From Anaerostipes hadrus ATCC 29173 = JCM 17467 (GTDB lineage Bacteria; Bacillota; Clostridia; Lachnospirales; Lachnospiraceae), in the NCBI RefSeq assembly GCF_030296915.1, contig NZ_AP028031.1:1793501-1857500 (forward strand): DNA of 64,000 nucleotides. Reading direction: 5' to 3'. Position 1 is the stretch's first letter. Every line of letters begins with the position of its first letter. The notes below the pieces were generated by a model. It did no database searches. It had not been told where the DNA came from and was given only the letters and a program-made list of their open reading frames with translations. The translations under genes and the position numbers were made by a program. This document shows, piece after piece, positions 55,542 through 64,000 of this stretch.

Positions 55542-58500
55542 TTAAATCTGTGCGATATCAACTACGCTGAGCTGATCTCTGTTTCCTGTTTCCAAACTAG
55601 TCAGTAGAGCATCTGCCGTATCAAGACTTGTAAGGCATGTTACTCCTGTTTCAATCGCGTAACGGCGGATCAGGAATCCATCTCTGCTTCGACCTACACC
55701 CTGAGATGGTGTATCAATGACTAAATCAATTTTATCATCTAAAATGAGATCTAGCAAGTTTGGAGATTCTTCTTCTAATTTATTAATCTGTTTTGCATGA
55801 ACTCCAGCTTCATTTAAGACTCTGCAAGTGCTCTTTGTTGAGAAAATCTCATATCCTAATGCTTCAAATCTGCGTCCAATATCAATCGCATCGATCTTAT
55901 CGGAGTCTTTCACTGTTAAGATCATCTTCTTATATTTTGGAAGATTGACTCCAGCTCCTAAGAACGCTTTATATAATGCTTCATGGAAGTTCTTAGAAAT
56001 ACCTAAGCACTCACCTGTAGATTTCATTTCAGGTCCAAGGCTGATCTCTGCTCCTCTTAATTTTTCAAATGAGAAGACAGGTTTCTTCACTGCATAGTAT
56101 TCAGATTCTTTCTGAAGTCCTGGTTCATATCCAAGATCTCTGATCTTTGCCCCTGTGATCACTTTCGCTGCTAATGCTACGATCGGAATACCTGTTACTT
56201 TACTGATATAAGGTACAGTACGGCTAGATCTTGGGTTTACTTCGATGACATATACTTCATCATCTGCTACGATAAACTGAATGTTGATCAGTCCGATAAC
56301 GTGTAATGATTTTGCAAGTTTTCTTGTATATTCTGCGATGATTCGTTTAATCCTGTCTGTTAAATTAATAGATGGATATACGGAAATGCTGTCTCCTGAA
56401 TGGATTCCGGCACGTTCCACATGTTCCATGATTCCTGGGATCAGAATATCTGTTCCATCACAAACAGCATCAACTTCGACTTCTTTACCAACCAGATATT
56501 TATCGATCAAGATTGGATGTTCCTGCTCGTAACGGTTGATAACTTCCATAAATGCCGTGATATCTTCATCAGATACCGCAATCTGCATTCCCTGTCCACC
56601 AAGTACATAAGAAGGTCTTACAAGCACTGGATATCCAAGTTCATGTGCAACTTTGATTGCTTCTTCGCATGTAAAGACTGTTGTTCCTTTTGGTCTTGGG
56701 ATACAGCATTCTTCTAAGATCTCGTCAAATAATTCTCTATCTTCAGCTGCATCTACATTTTCAGCACTTGTTCCAAGGATTGGTACTCCCATCTTCATCA
56801 GTGCTTCTGTTAATTTGATCGCTGTCTGTCCACCGAACTGTACGACTGCACCGTCTGGTTTCTCAAGATCTACGATACTTTCTACATCTTCTGCTGTTAA
56901 TGGCTCAAAATAAAGTTTATCAGCAACATCAAAGTCTGTAGAAACTGTTTCAGGGTTGTTGTTTACGATGATTGTCTCGTATCCTTCTTTGCTTAATGCC
57001 CATACACTGTGTACAGAACAGAAGTCGAATTCGATACCCTGTCCGATACGGATTGGTCCAGAACCAAGTACCATGACTTTTTTCTTTCCTGATGTTTCTT
57101 CGACTTCATTTTCTCCGTCATAGCAAGAATAGTAGTAAGGTGTTGCTGCATCAAACTCAGCTGCACATGTATCTACCATCTTGTAAGATGCATGAATATT
57201 ATATTCATTTCTTAATTCTTTGATCTCACGTTCTGTCTTACCTGTTAAGCTTCCGATCACTTTATCTGGGAATTCTAAACGTTTTGCTTCCTGTAATAAA
57301 GCTTTATCTAATGTATCGGCTTGTGCTAATTTCTTTTCCATCTCAACTAAGACTGCGATCTTATCTAAGAACCAGCGGTCAATCTTTGTGATGTTAAAGA
57401 TCGTATCATAGTCAAATCCACGACGAATTGCTTCTGCGATCACATAGATACGAAGGTCGTCGATCTTTTCAAGTTCTTTTAATAATTCATCATCTGTTAA
57501 TTTATCGTAATCACCGAAAATTAAGCTGTCTACATGCTGCTCTAAGGAACGGATGGCTTTCATTAACGCCCCTTCAAAGTTTGTTCCAATACTCATAACT
57601 TCTCCAGTTGCTTTCATCTGAGTTGTCAGAGTACGTTTTGCATGAATAAACTTATCGAATGGAAGTCTAGGCATTTTCACTACACAATAGTCAAGCATTG
57701 GCTCAAAACTTGCATACGTTTTCTTTGTTACCGCATTTTCGATTTCATCTAATGTATATCCAATCGCGATCTTTGCTGTTACTTTCGCAATTGGGTATCC
57801 TGTTGCTTTGGAAGCTAAGGCTGAAGAACGGCTGACACGAGGGTTTACCTCAATAACGCAGTATTCAAAGCTGTCTGGATTCAATGCGTACTGTACGTTA
57901 CATCCACCATGAACATCTAATTCTGTGATGATGTTTAATGCAGATGTACGAAGCATCTGGTATTCTTTATCTCCTAAAGTCTGAGATGGAGCTACTACGA
58001 TACTGTCTCCTGTATGAACACCAACTGGGTCGATGTTTTCCATGTTACAGATTGTAATACATGTTCCATTTTCATCACGCATTACTTCGTATTCGATTTC
58101 CTTCCATCCACCGATGTAACGTTCTACTAATACTTCACCTACACGGCTTAGACGAAGACCATTCTCAAGGATCGTCTCTAATTCTTCCTGGTTATGGGCG
58201 ATTCCTCCACCACTTCCTCCAAGTGTATATGCTGGACGAAGTACTGCTGGATATCCGATCACTTTAGCGAATTCCACACCATCTTCTACTGTTTTAACAA
58301 CCTGTCCTGCGGCGATCGGTTCCCCGATCTTTTCCATTGTCTGCTGGAATTCTAAACGGTCTTCTGCTTTTTTGATCGTAGATGGAGATGTACCGATCAA
58401 TTTCACTCCGGATTTTTCAAGGTATCCGCTCTCTACTAATTCCATGGCCAGATTTAAGGCTGCCTGTCCACCAAGTGTTGGAAGGATACTGTCTGGTTTT

Positions 58501-58742
58501 TCTTTTTCAATGATCTTTTCGATGACAGAAGCTGTTAATGGCTCGATATATACTTTATCTGCAATGTCTTTATCTGTCATGATCGTTGCAGGGTTTGAGT
58601 TTACTAAGACTACTTCCACTCCCTCTTCCTGAAGTGCTCTACAAGCCTGTGTTCCTGCATAGTCAAATTCTGCTGCCTGTCCAATAACGATCGGTCCTGA
58701 TCCGATTACAAGTACTTTCTTTATATCTTCTCTCTTAGGCAT
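55542..58742 (-). CDS. carB: Carbamoyl phosphate synthase large subunit
   Basis: A 1066-residue enzyme with two homologous ATP-grasp halves. Half one: KKVLVIGSGPIVIGQAAEFD at residue 8 and RPAYTLGGSGGGIA near 169. Half two: VMVLGSGPIRIGQGIEFD near 560 and RPSYVLGGQGMQIA near 715. An MGS-like allosteric domain ends the protein (STKSTCRVLNEAGVHAKQIN near 945). Together with CarA it makes carbamoyl phosphate for pyrimidines and arginine. It overlaps carA by 8 bases. Confidence 0.97.
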   Translation of the reverse strand: MPKREDIKKVLVIGSGPIVIGQAAEFDYAGTQACRALQEEGVEVVLVNSNPATIMTDKDIADKVYIEPLTASVIEKIIEKEKPDSILPTLGGQAALNLAMELVESGYLEKSGVKLIGTSPSTIKKAEDRLEFQQTMEKIGEPIAAGQVVKTVEDGVEFAKVIGYPAVLRPAYTLGGSGGGIAHNQEELETILENGLRLSRVGEVLVERYIGGWKEIEYEVMRDENGTCITICNMENIDPVGVHTGDSIVVAPSQTLGDKEYQMLRTSALNIITELDVHGGCNVQYALNPDSFEYCVIEVNPRVSRSSALASKATGYPIAKVTAKIAIGYTLDEIENAVTKKTYASFEPMLDYCVVKMPRLPFDKFIHAKRTLTTQMKATGEVMSIGTNFEGALMKAIRSLEQHVDSLIFGDYDKLTDDELLKELEKIDDLRIYVIAEAIRRGFDYDTIFNITKIDRWFLDKIAVLVEMEKKLAQADTLDKALLQEAKRLEFPDKVIGSLTGKTEREIKELRNEYNIHASYKMVDTCAAEFDAATPYYYSCYDGENEVEETSGKKKVMVLGSGPIRIGQGIEFDFCSVHSVWALSKEGYETIIVNNNPETVSTDFDVADKLYFEPLTAEDVESIVDLEKPDGAVVQFGGQTAIKLTEALMKMGVPILGTSAENVDAAEDRELFDEILEECCIPRPKGTTVFTCEEAIKVAHELGYPVLVRPSYVLGGQGMQIAVSDEDITAFMEVINRYEQEHPILIDKYLVGKEVEVDAVCDGTDILIPGIMEHVERAGIHSGDSISVYPSINLTDRIKRIIAEYTRKLAKSLHVIGLINIQFIVADDEVYVIEVNPRSSRTVPYISKVTGIPIVALAAKVITGAKIRDLGYEPGLQKESEYYAVKKPVFSFEKLRGAEISLGPEMKSTGECLGISKNFHEALYKAFLGAGVNLPKYKKMILTVKDSDKIDAIDIGRRFEALGYEIFSTKSTCRVLNEAGVHAKQINKLEEESPNLLDLILDDKIDLVIDTPSQGVGRSRDGFLIRRYAIETGVTCLTSLDTADALLTSLETGNRDQLSVVDIAQI

Positions 58743-59814
58743 TTTTTGCTCCTTTCATTCTATCCATAAATTCATCAAATAAGTAAGCTGTATCCTGTGG
58801 TCCAGGGCATGCTTCTGGATGGAACTGAACTGTTCGAATGTTTTTATTTTTATAGTCTAATCCTTCGATTGTTTTATCATTTACATTAATAAAGGAAACT
58901 TCTGCAACATCTGGATCAATTGTTTCTTCCTTGATCACATATCCGTGGTTCTGAGAAGAAATATAAACTCTTCCGCTCTTTAAGTCTTTCACCGGATGAT
59001 TTCCTCCACGATGTCCCCAACGCATTTTTTCTGTGTCTGCACCTGTTGCAAGTGCCATCAACTGATGTCCTAAACAGATTGCAAAGATAGGTACCTCGCT
59101 GTCATATAATTTCTTGATCTCTTTGATGATCTGTACACATTCTTTTGGATCTCCAGGTCCGTTTGATAACATGATACCGTCTGGCTGATCTCCTAAGATT
59201 TCTTCTGCTGTTGTATCTGCTGGATAAACTGTTACATCACATCCACGTTTTTCTAAAGAACGAATAATATTATTCTTTGTTCCAAGGTCTAATAATGCAA
59301 CTTTAAATCCATCTCCATTGAAATGTTCTTTTTCTGTTCTGGAAACAGTTTTTACTGCATCTGTTACTGTATATTCTTTTAATTTTGGAAGGATTTCATC
59401 TAAATTGAAATCAGGATTTGTGGTGATCATTCCACCCATGCATCCATGTTCTCTTAAAATCTTTGTGATAGCTCTTGTGTCAACACCACAAATACCTGGA
59501 ATGTCATGTTCTTTCAGATAATCTTCTAAGTCTTCTTCTCTTCTGAAGTTGCTTGAAGTTCTTGAGATTTCTCTTACGATAAAGGCTGAGTGCCAAGGTT
59601 TTTCAGATTCGATGTCCTCTAGACATACTCCATAATTTCCTATCAGTGGGTAAGTCATTACGACTCCCTGTCCCTGATAGGAAGGATCTGTTAATACTTC
59701 TAAATAGCCTGTCATGGAAGTATTAAATACGACTTCACAGATCACTTCTTTTTGGGCTCCAAAACTTTTTCCCTCAAATACGTGTCCGTCTTCCAATATC
59801 AAAAATGCGTTCAT
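58735..59814 (-). CDS. carA: Carbamoyl phosphate synthase small subunit
   Basis: A 359-residue glutamine amidotransferase subunit. The N-terminal CarA domain (EDGHVFEGKSFG) is followed by a class I GATase domain. The nucleophile Cys is in IFAICLGHQLMAL near residue 245, with the His-Glu of the triad in VQFHPEACPGP near 330. It supplies ammonia to CarB, whose gene overlaps its 3' end. ATG follows TAGGAGG. It is the first gene of the car-glnA operon. Confidence 0.97.
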   Translation of the reverse strand: MNAFLILEDGHVFEGKSFGAQKEVICEVVFNTSMTGYLEVLTDPSYQGQGVVMTYPLIGNYGVCLEDIESEKPWHSAFIVREISRTSSNFRREEDLEDYLKEHDIPGICGVDTRAITKILREHGCMGGMITTNPDFNLDEILPKLKEYTVTDAVKTVSRTEKEHFNGDGFKVALLDLGTKNNIIRSLEKRGCDVTVYPADTTAEEILGDQPDGIMLSNGPGDPKECVQIIKEIKKLYDSEVPIFAICLGHQLMALATGADTEKMRWGHRGGNHPVKDLKSGRVYISSQNHGYVIKEETIDPDVAEVSFINVNDKTIEGLDYKNKNIRTVQFHPEACPGPQDTAYLFDEFMDRMKGAKNA

Positions 59815-59860
59815 GTAATTTTTCCTCCTAAAAAGTCTCTTTCATAGGGTTGTATTTTGT

Positions 59861-60000
59861 CAGGAAGAACTAACTTCCTATTTATAAAATAAGAGTTTTG
59901 CCAAAACCCTTGATTTTATATAAAAAAAAGAAATACCCTAAAATAAAAATTACAAAGCTAAGTATTGGAAATTCAGCGATCTTGTCCTTCCAATACCCAA
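59861..60000 (-). promoter_or_regulatory. Structured leader upstream of carA
   Basis: Three hairpins lie in the 270-base gap upstream of carA. GTATTGGAA/TTCCAATAC is at 59964-59998. AGGGTTTT-GGC-AAAACTCT is near 59888-59906. AGGAAG-TTAGTT-CTTCCT is near 59864-59881. They may include the queH terminator and a control element for the car-glnA operon. I did not recognise a PyrR site or an ANTAR hexaloop pair. Confidence 0.4.
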
Positions 60001-60087
60001 GTTATTTTTTATTTCAGAAATATTTCTCTACAAATTGTAAAAATTTTATCATATATTTTTTGTCGTTGCAAGTACTTTTTTGTATTT

Positions 60088-60720
60088 TTATATGTTTTTT
60101 TCTTTATGCATCCGCTCTTCACTCTCTCTTTTAGAAAAAACACATCCGCAGAAATTCTGACGATACAAATTATATTCTTTCGATAATTGAATAGATCTCT
60201 GATAACCACCTTTCTTTTTAAAATCAGATGGAAGAAATCTAACTCCTGCTAATTCTCCTGCTTTCTGTCCAAGTTCATTCAGCCATGCAGCATTTTTTAA
60301 TGGACTAATCGTAAGGGTTGTTGTGAAATAATCATATCCACCTTCTTGGGCAAGTTTTGCCGCCTGATCCAATCTTAATTTGTAACAACGATAACATCTC
60401 TTACCACCTTCTGGTTCCTGTTCATAGCCCTTTGCCATATCAAAAAAAGTCTGCGGGGCATATCCAGCATCGATCACTTTAATAGGAAGATTCATTTCAC
60501 TGACCAGACGCTGTTGTTCGTGGACTCTTTTTTCATACTCTTCTTTGGAGTCGATATTTGGATTGTAGTAGTCAATGGTGATATCAAAATATTGGGAGAG
60601 ATATTCCATGACATAGCTGCTACATGGCGCACAGCAACTGTGGAGTAATAGGGTTGGTTTGGTTTCTCCTAAGTTTTCGATTACTTTATCTAATTGTTTT
60701 TGGTAGTTTATTTTGTTCAT
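60088..60720 (-). CDS. queH: Epoxyqueuosine reductase QueH
   Basis: A 210-residue protein of the QueH (DUF208) family, which reduces epoxyqueuosine to queuosine in tRNA and replaces QueG. Family signatures: LLLHSCCAPCSSYVMEYL near residue 25 (Cys29, Cys30, Cys33), the second pair GGKRCYRCYKLRL near 112, TTTLTISPLKN near 145, and YRQNFCGCVFSKRE near 190. Those cysteines bind an iron-sulfur cluster in characterised members. It is monocistronic, divergent from htpG. Confidence 0.93.
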   Translation of the reverse strand: MNKINYQKQLDKVIENLGETKPTLLLHSCCAPCSSYVMEYLSQYFDITIDYYNPNIDSKEEYEKRVHEQQRLVSEMNLPIKVIDAGYAPQTFFDMAKGYEQEPEGGKRCYRCYKLRLDQAAKLAQEGGYDYFTTTLTISPLKNAAWLNELGQKAGELAGVRFLPSDFKKKGGYQRSIQLSKEYNLYRQNFCGCVFSKRESEERMHKEKNI

Positions 60721-60807
60721 TGGCTGTCTCTTTCTGATTTTGTTTTTTACTGTTTTCTTTCTATTATACTAGTATTTATATAAAAAGAAAACACCGGCAG
60801 TTAATTG

Positions 60808-60834
60808 TTAGCACTCTTTTTTCATGAGTGCTAA
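60808..60834 (+). promoter_or_regulatory. CIRCE operator (HrcA binding site)
   Basis: A perfect CIRCE: TTAGCACTC, nine bases, GAGTGCTAA. It lies 8 bases upstream of TTGACT (60842) and TACAAT (60865), which are 17 bases apart and form the htpG promoter. HrcA repression released by heat or unfolded protein is expected. Confidence 0.95.
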
Positions 60835-60948
60835 TTTTTACTTGACTTTTATCAACTTTGGTTCTACAATACTCTTTGTAAAAGTTCTATTTGGCATAGA
60901 ACACTTGATTAAGATCATAATATTTTTAGATAAAGGAGTGTACAAATT

Positions 60949-62949
60949 ATGGCAGAAACAAAGGGAACTCTTTCCATTAACAGCGATAATATTTTCCCAA
61001 TCATTAAGAAATGGCTTTATTCCGATCACGATATTTTCTTCCGTGAATTAATCTCTAACGGATGTGATGCCATCACAAAATTAAAGAAATTAGATATGAT
61101 GGGAGAATACAATTTCCCAGAAGGACATAAAAACAAAGTTGAAGTTATCCTTGATCCTGAGAAGAAAACTTTAAAATTCATCGATACTGGTCTTGGTATG
61201 ACTGCTGATGAAGTTGAAAAATACATCACTCAGATTGCATTTTCTGGTGCAACTCAGTTCTTAGAACAGTACAAAGACAAAACAGAAGGTGACCAGATCA
61301 TCGGACATTTTGGTCTTGGTTTCTATTCTGCATTTATGGTAGCGGACGAAGTTACGATTGACACTCTTTCTTATAAAGAAGGAGCAGAACCTGTTCACTG
61401 GACTTGTGATGGTGGTACAGAATACACAATGGCAACAGGTACAAAAGAAACGGTTGGTACAGAGATCACTTTATTCTTAAATGAAGAAAGCACAGAATTC
61501 GCAAATGAATACCGTGCAAGAGAGATCATCGAGAAATACTGTTCTTTCATGCCAACAGAGATTTTCTTATCTGTAGAAGGTGCCGAACAAGAATTTGAGA
61601 CAATCCCAGAAGATCAGGTAAAAGACGATGATGTCGTTGTAGAACACATCCATGAAGATGCAAAAACTGAAGAAAAAGAAAACGAAGACGGTACAAAAGA
61701 AACTATAGAAGTTTCCCCTGCAAAAGATCTTGTTAAGATCAATAAACGGCCTGTTTCTTTAAGTGATACACATCCTCTTTGGAATAAACGTCCAAATGAA
61801 TGTACTGATGAAGAATACAAAAACTTCTATCACAAAGTCTTCCATGACTTTAAAGAACCATTATTCTGGATCCACCTAAACATGGATTACCCATTTAACT
61901 TAAAAGGTATCCTTTACTTCCCTCAGATCAATACAGAATATGATTCTATCGAAGGAACAATTAAATTATATAACAATCAGGTATTTATCGCCGATAACAT
62001 CAAAGAAGTCATTCCTGAATTCTTAATGTTATTAAAAGGTGTGATCGATTGTCCTGACCTTCCACTGAACGTATCAAGAAGTGCTCTTCAGAACGATGGA
62101 TTCGTGAAGAAAATTTCTGATTACATCACAAAGAAAGTTGCTGATAAGTTAACTGGTATGTGCAAGACAGACCGTGAATCTTATGAAAAATACTGGGATG
62201 ATATCAGTCCATTTATCAAATTTGGATTCATCCGTGACCAGAAATTCGCAGATAAGATCAAAGATTACATCTTATTTAAGAATATGGAACATAAATATGT
62301 AACATTAAGCGACCTGGTTCCAGCTCCTGCAAACGATGATGATGTGACAACTTTATACTATATCACAGATGAAGTTCAGCAAAGCCAGTATATCAATATG
62401 TTCAAAGAACAGGATATGGATGCTGTCATTTTAAATCATAACATTGATTCTGCATTTATCACACAGATCGAACAGCAGAATCAGCATATCAAATTTAAAC
62501 GTATCGATGCGGATGTCGAAGATGCCCTTAAAGAAGATGTAGATGAAAAAGAATTAGATGAAATCAAGACTTCTTTAACTGACCTGTTTAGAAAGACTTT
62601 AAACAAAGAAAACCTTGAAGTTCACGTTGAAAAATTAAAAGATGCAAAGATTTCTTCTATCATCACTTTATCTGAAGAAAGCAGACGTATGCAGGATATG
62701 ATGAAGATGTATGCAATGCCTGGTATGGACCCTAATATGTTTGGTGCTCCTGCACAGGTTCTGACTCTAAATGCAAATAATACACTTGTGAAATATCTGT
62801 TTGAGCATGGAGATGCCCAAAATGCAAAGATTATTTGCGAACAGCTGTATGATCTTGCCATGTTAAGTCATACAACATTAGCTCCTGAAGAAATGACAAA
62901 ATTTGTTCAGAGAAGTAATGAGATTATGGAAATGATCACGAAATTTTAA
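60949..62949 (+). CDS. htpG: Hsp90-family chaperone HtpG
   Basis: A 666-residue ATP-dependent chaperone. The GHKL ATPase domain begins FRELISNGCDAITKLKK near residue 32 (ELISN-x-x-DA motif), with DTGLGMTADEV near 85 and GHFGLGFYSAFMV near 120. The middle and C-terminal dimerisation domains follow. An acidic-lysine-rich insertion (EDAKTEEKENEDGTKETIEV) near residue 240 resembles the charged linker of eukaryotic Hsp90 and makes the protein about 30 residues longer than E. coli HtpG. AAAGGAG precedes the ATG. Control is by the CIRCE site upstream. Confidence 0.96.
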   Translation: MAETKGTLSINSDNIFPIIKKWLYSDHDIFFRELISNGCDAITKLKKLDMMGEYNFPEGHKNKVEVILDPEKKTLKFIDTGLGMTADEVEKYITQIAFSGATQFLEQYKDKTEGDQIIGHFGLGFYSAFMVADEVTIDTLSYKEGAEPVHWTCDGGTEYTMATGTKETVGTEITLFLNEESTEFANEYRAREIIEKYCSFMPTEIFLSVEGAEQEFETIPEDQVKDDDVVVEHIHEDAKTEEKENEDGTKETIEVSPAKDLVKINKRPVSLSDTHPLWNKRPNECTDEEYKNFYHKVFHDFKEPLFWIHLNMDYPFNLKGILYFPQINTEYDSIEGTIKLYNNQVFIADNIKEVIPEFLMLLKGVIDCPDLPLNVSRSALQNDGFVKKISDYITKKVADKLTGMCKTDRESYEKYWDDISPFIKFGFIRDQKFADKIKDYILFKNMEHKYVTLSDLVPAPANDDDVTTLYYITDEVQQSQYINMFKEQDMDAVILNHNIDSAFITQIEQQNQHIKFKRIDADVEDALKEDVDEKELDEIKTSLTDLFRKTLNKENLEVHVEKLKDAKISSIITLSEESRRMQDMMKMYAMPGMDPNMFGAPAQVLTLNANNTLVKYLFEHGDAQNAKIICEQLYDLAMLSHTTLAPEEMTKFVQRSNEIMEMITKF

Positions 62950-62967
62950 TTTGTAGTTGGCCAACTG

Positions 62968-63218
62968 TAGATTTTGAGTATATGATAAAAAATAAATAAA
63001 CGATCGGAAGAGCAGCTAGAGAATTTTTCTCACGTTTTTTACAGATCGCTGATCCGCCGGCTTTCCTTGCGTAACTCGCCTTCAATGATATTCAAACCAG
63101 AACTCTTTGAAGCTCAAACAACGCACCAAGCCGGCTGCGAATCCGTAAAAAACGTGGCAAAATTCTAATGCTGCTCTTCCGATCGTTTATTTATTTTTTA
63201 TCATATACCAGAAGTCTA
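62968..63218. repeat. Long palindromic element, copy B (unrecognised family)
   Basis: This 251-base element has the same architecture as copy A. Termini TAGATTTTGAGTATAT and ATATACCAGAAGTCTA form the ends. A perfect 38-pair outer stem follows, unrelated in sequence to that of copy A. The conserved core has CGCTGATCCGCCGGC, TTCCTTGCGTAACTCGC, GCTCAAACAACGCACCA and CGGCTGCGAATC, and the apical hairpin is CTTCAA/TTGAAG. The inner TGCGT/ACGCA helix corresponds to TGTAT/ATACA in copy A, so two base pairs have changed on both strands together. It begins 18 bases after the htpG stop and faces a convergent gene. Confidence 0.85.
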
Positions 63219-63388
63219 AAGTGTGGACAATTACAAGATTGAAAAACTTAAGTGGGTATGTATGTTAAACGGTATTGATTTCTAATCTATAAATGGTTCC
63301 TTCTTCACTCAGAAGAACATAAATTCTATGTGGCTGGAATTTTTTTGCTGGTGGTGCTGGGTAATAAGCATTTATAGCATACAAACAG

Positions 63389-63415
63389 GACCTGTCATCA
63401 AACAACAGGTCTTTT
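63389..63415 (+). terminator. Rho-independent terminator
   Basis: GACCTGT pairs with ACAGGTC followed by TTTT. It may end transcripts running through the palindromic element from htpG. Confidence 0.65.
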
Positions 63416-63451
63416 ATATAGATGATTCACTTATGAAAAGACCAAGGGACT

Positions 63452-63868
63452 TTAATGTCCCTTATGCTTTTCTCTTTTCTTTTGCTGTTTCAGCTCAAAC
63501 GTTCGTTGTTTTTTGGTCTCTTTTTTCTTGCGACTTTTCTCTTTACGCTTCTGTTTGTTCTGTTCCTGCTGTAATTTCAACACCTGCTGCGATTTTGTCC
63601 CAATGCCTGTTTCCAGCATCTGCTTTTTTGCTTCTCGATGCATCCGTTTCGGATTTCTTCTTAAATCCTTTACAACAGTTTCAACAGCTGGACTGAATTT
63701 CAAACGAAAATAGTGTTTTTGAATATATTCCTGCACTTCATAATCTTTTGGTTCTACACCAAACGTTACCTTCGCCACAGATAGTTTGCCGTCTTCCGTA
63801 CGCTCAAATATGCCTACCCAAAATGGCTTTTCAAAATATACCGTCAGTTTTCCATTTGTTTTGTCCAT
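63452..63868 (-). CDS. yjdF: YjdF-family protein (DUF2992)
   Basis: A 138-residue protein of the YjdF/DUF2992 family. The N-terminal half is conserved (LTVYFEKPFWVGIFER and VTFGVEPKDYEV). The C-terminal half is a highly basic Lys/Arg/Gln-rich helix (KQKRKEKSRKKKETKKQ). The molecular role is unknown. In several Firmicutes the gene is governed by the yjdF riboswitch, which responds to azaaromatic compounds, and the matching leader is present here. A hairpin AAGGGAC/GTCCCTT covers the stop codon and may be its terminator. Confidence 0.88.
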   Translation of the reverse strand: MDKTNGKLTVYFEKPFWVGIFERTEDGKLSVAKVTFGVEPKDYEVQEYIQKHYFRLKFSPAVETVVKDLRRNPKRMHREAKKQMLETGIGTKSQQVLKLQQEQNKQKRKEKSRKKKETKKQRTFELKQQKKREKHKGH

Positions 63869-63904
63869 AAGAATCCCTCCTAAAATTAATTAGGCAAAGA
63901 ATGG

Positions 63905-63985
63905 ACAACCCGGAGGGGCAGGTTACTTACCCTATTTACATAGGACGGCCGGGCTACCTACCGGCTCTGGTACATAAATGATTGT
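63905..63985 (-). ncRNA. yjdF-motif riboswitch
   Basis: The leader of yjdF, read on the minus strand, contains AGAGCCGGTAGGTAGCCCGG, CCGTCCTATG, GGTAAGTAACCTGCCCCTCC and GGGTTG in the order expected for the yjdF RNA, a complex pseudoknotted aptamer. AGGAGGG before the ATG follows within 30 bases, so ligand binding would expose or hide it. Limits are approximate. The call rests on recalled motif order and the downstream gene. Confidence 0.8.
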
Positions 63986-64000
63986 ACGTTGCGTTTTTAT

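Noticed and set aside
63001..63015. GATCGGAAGAGC and its complement in the arms of palindromic element B resemble an Illumina adapter
   Set aside because: The match is only 12-13 bases, it sits inside a longer perfect stem of unrelated sequence on both sides, and the core matches copy A. Chance is more likely than an assembly artefact, but raw reads could confirm.
1..64000. CRISPR arrays, rRNA or tRNA genes
   Set aside because: No regularly spaced repeat array and no cloverleaf or rRNA sequence was recognised in reading the window.

Overview
The window is low-GC Firmicutes chromosome. Gene content and order point to an anaerobic, saccharolytic Clostridium-class bacterium, most likely a Lachnospiraceae member: the PflB/PflA formate-lyase pair, HydE, the dapA/dapB/dapL lysine route, a split purine terminal step (AICAR transformylase plus PurO-type cyclohydrolase), a dcw division cluster, a glmS ribozyme and a yjdF-type riboswitch. 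The family assignment is inference from gene families, not from a database comparison. No rRNA or tRNA gene was seen.

Layout. 1-480: 3' end of a small HTH gene, its terminator, and an AT-rich gap. 482-5729: an integrated element, all on the minus strand, with tyrosine integrase, ERCC4-type nuclease, small phage protein, primase-helicase, excisionase-like HTH protein and a broken terminase small-subunit gene. This set resembles a phage satellite (PICI/SaPI-like). A 15-bp inverted repeat flanking AT-rich DNA just downstream of the primase may be its origin. 5824-9682: a small unknown gene, an HTH regulator and an atypical AMP-forming ligase. 9746-16898: two large secreted transglutaminase-like surface proteins, paralogous at the N-terminus with different C-terminal repeats. 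17199-19398: promoter, glmS ribozyme and glmS. 19564-28442: gldA, a CmpB-type membrane protein, dapB-dapA-cobO-ssb-like-typA, and hydE.

28572-39625 is the division/cell-wall (dcw) cluster, transcribed mraZ-rsmH-ftsL-PBP-PBP-mraY-murD-ftsW-ftsQ-ftsZ. It starts with three 10-bp-spaced boxes over the mraZ start that look like the MraZ autoregulatory operator. lgt and ychF follow. 42313-46555 is a BlaI/BlaR1-like regulated membrane-protein operon. Its BlaR1 reading frame is broken by an in-frame stop, and at its far end lies a 36-codon hydrophobic peptide gene. 46862-49883 is pflBA. 50138-52062 is the purine pair, then dapL, and then a carA-carB-glnA-ANTAR regulator nitrogen/pyrimidine operon (59814 to 53595). 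queH, CIRCE-controlled htpG and riboswitch-linked yjdF close the window.

The most unusual signal is a pair of about 250-bp palindromic elements (41982-42238 and 62968-63218), each lying between convergent genes. Their termini and inner core are conserved between copies. Their 37-38 bp outer arms are perfectly self-complementary but unrelated in sequence between copies, and a short inner helix shows two compensatory base-pair changes. I do not recognise this family. It may be a structured RNA or a hairpin-based mobile element.
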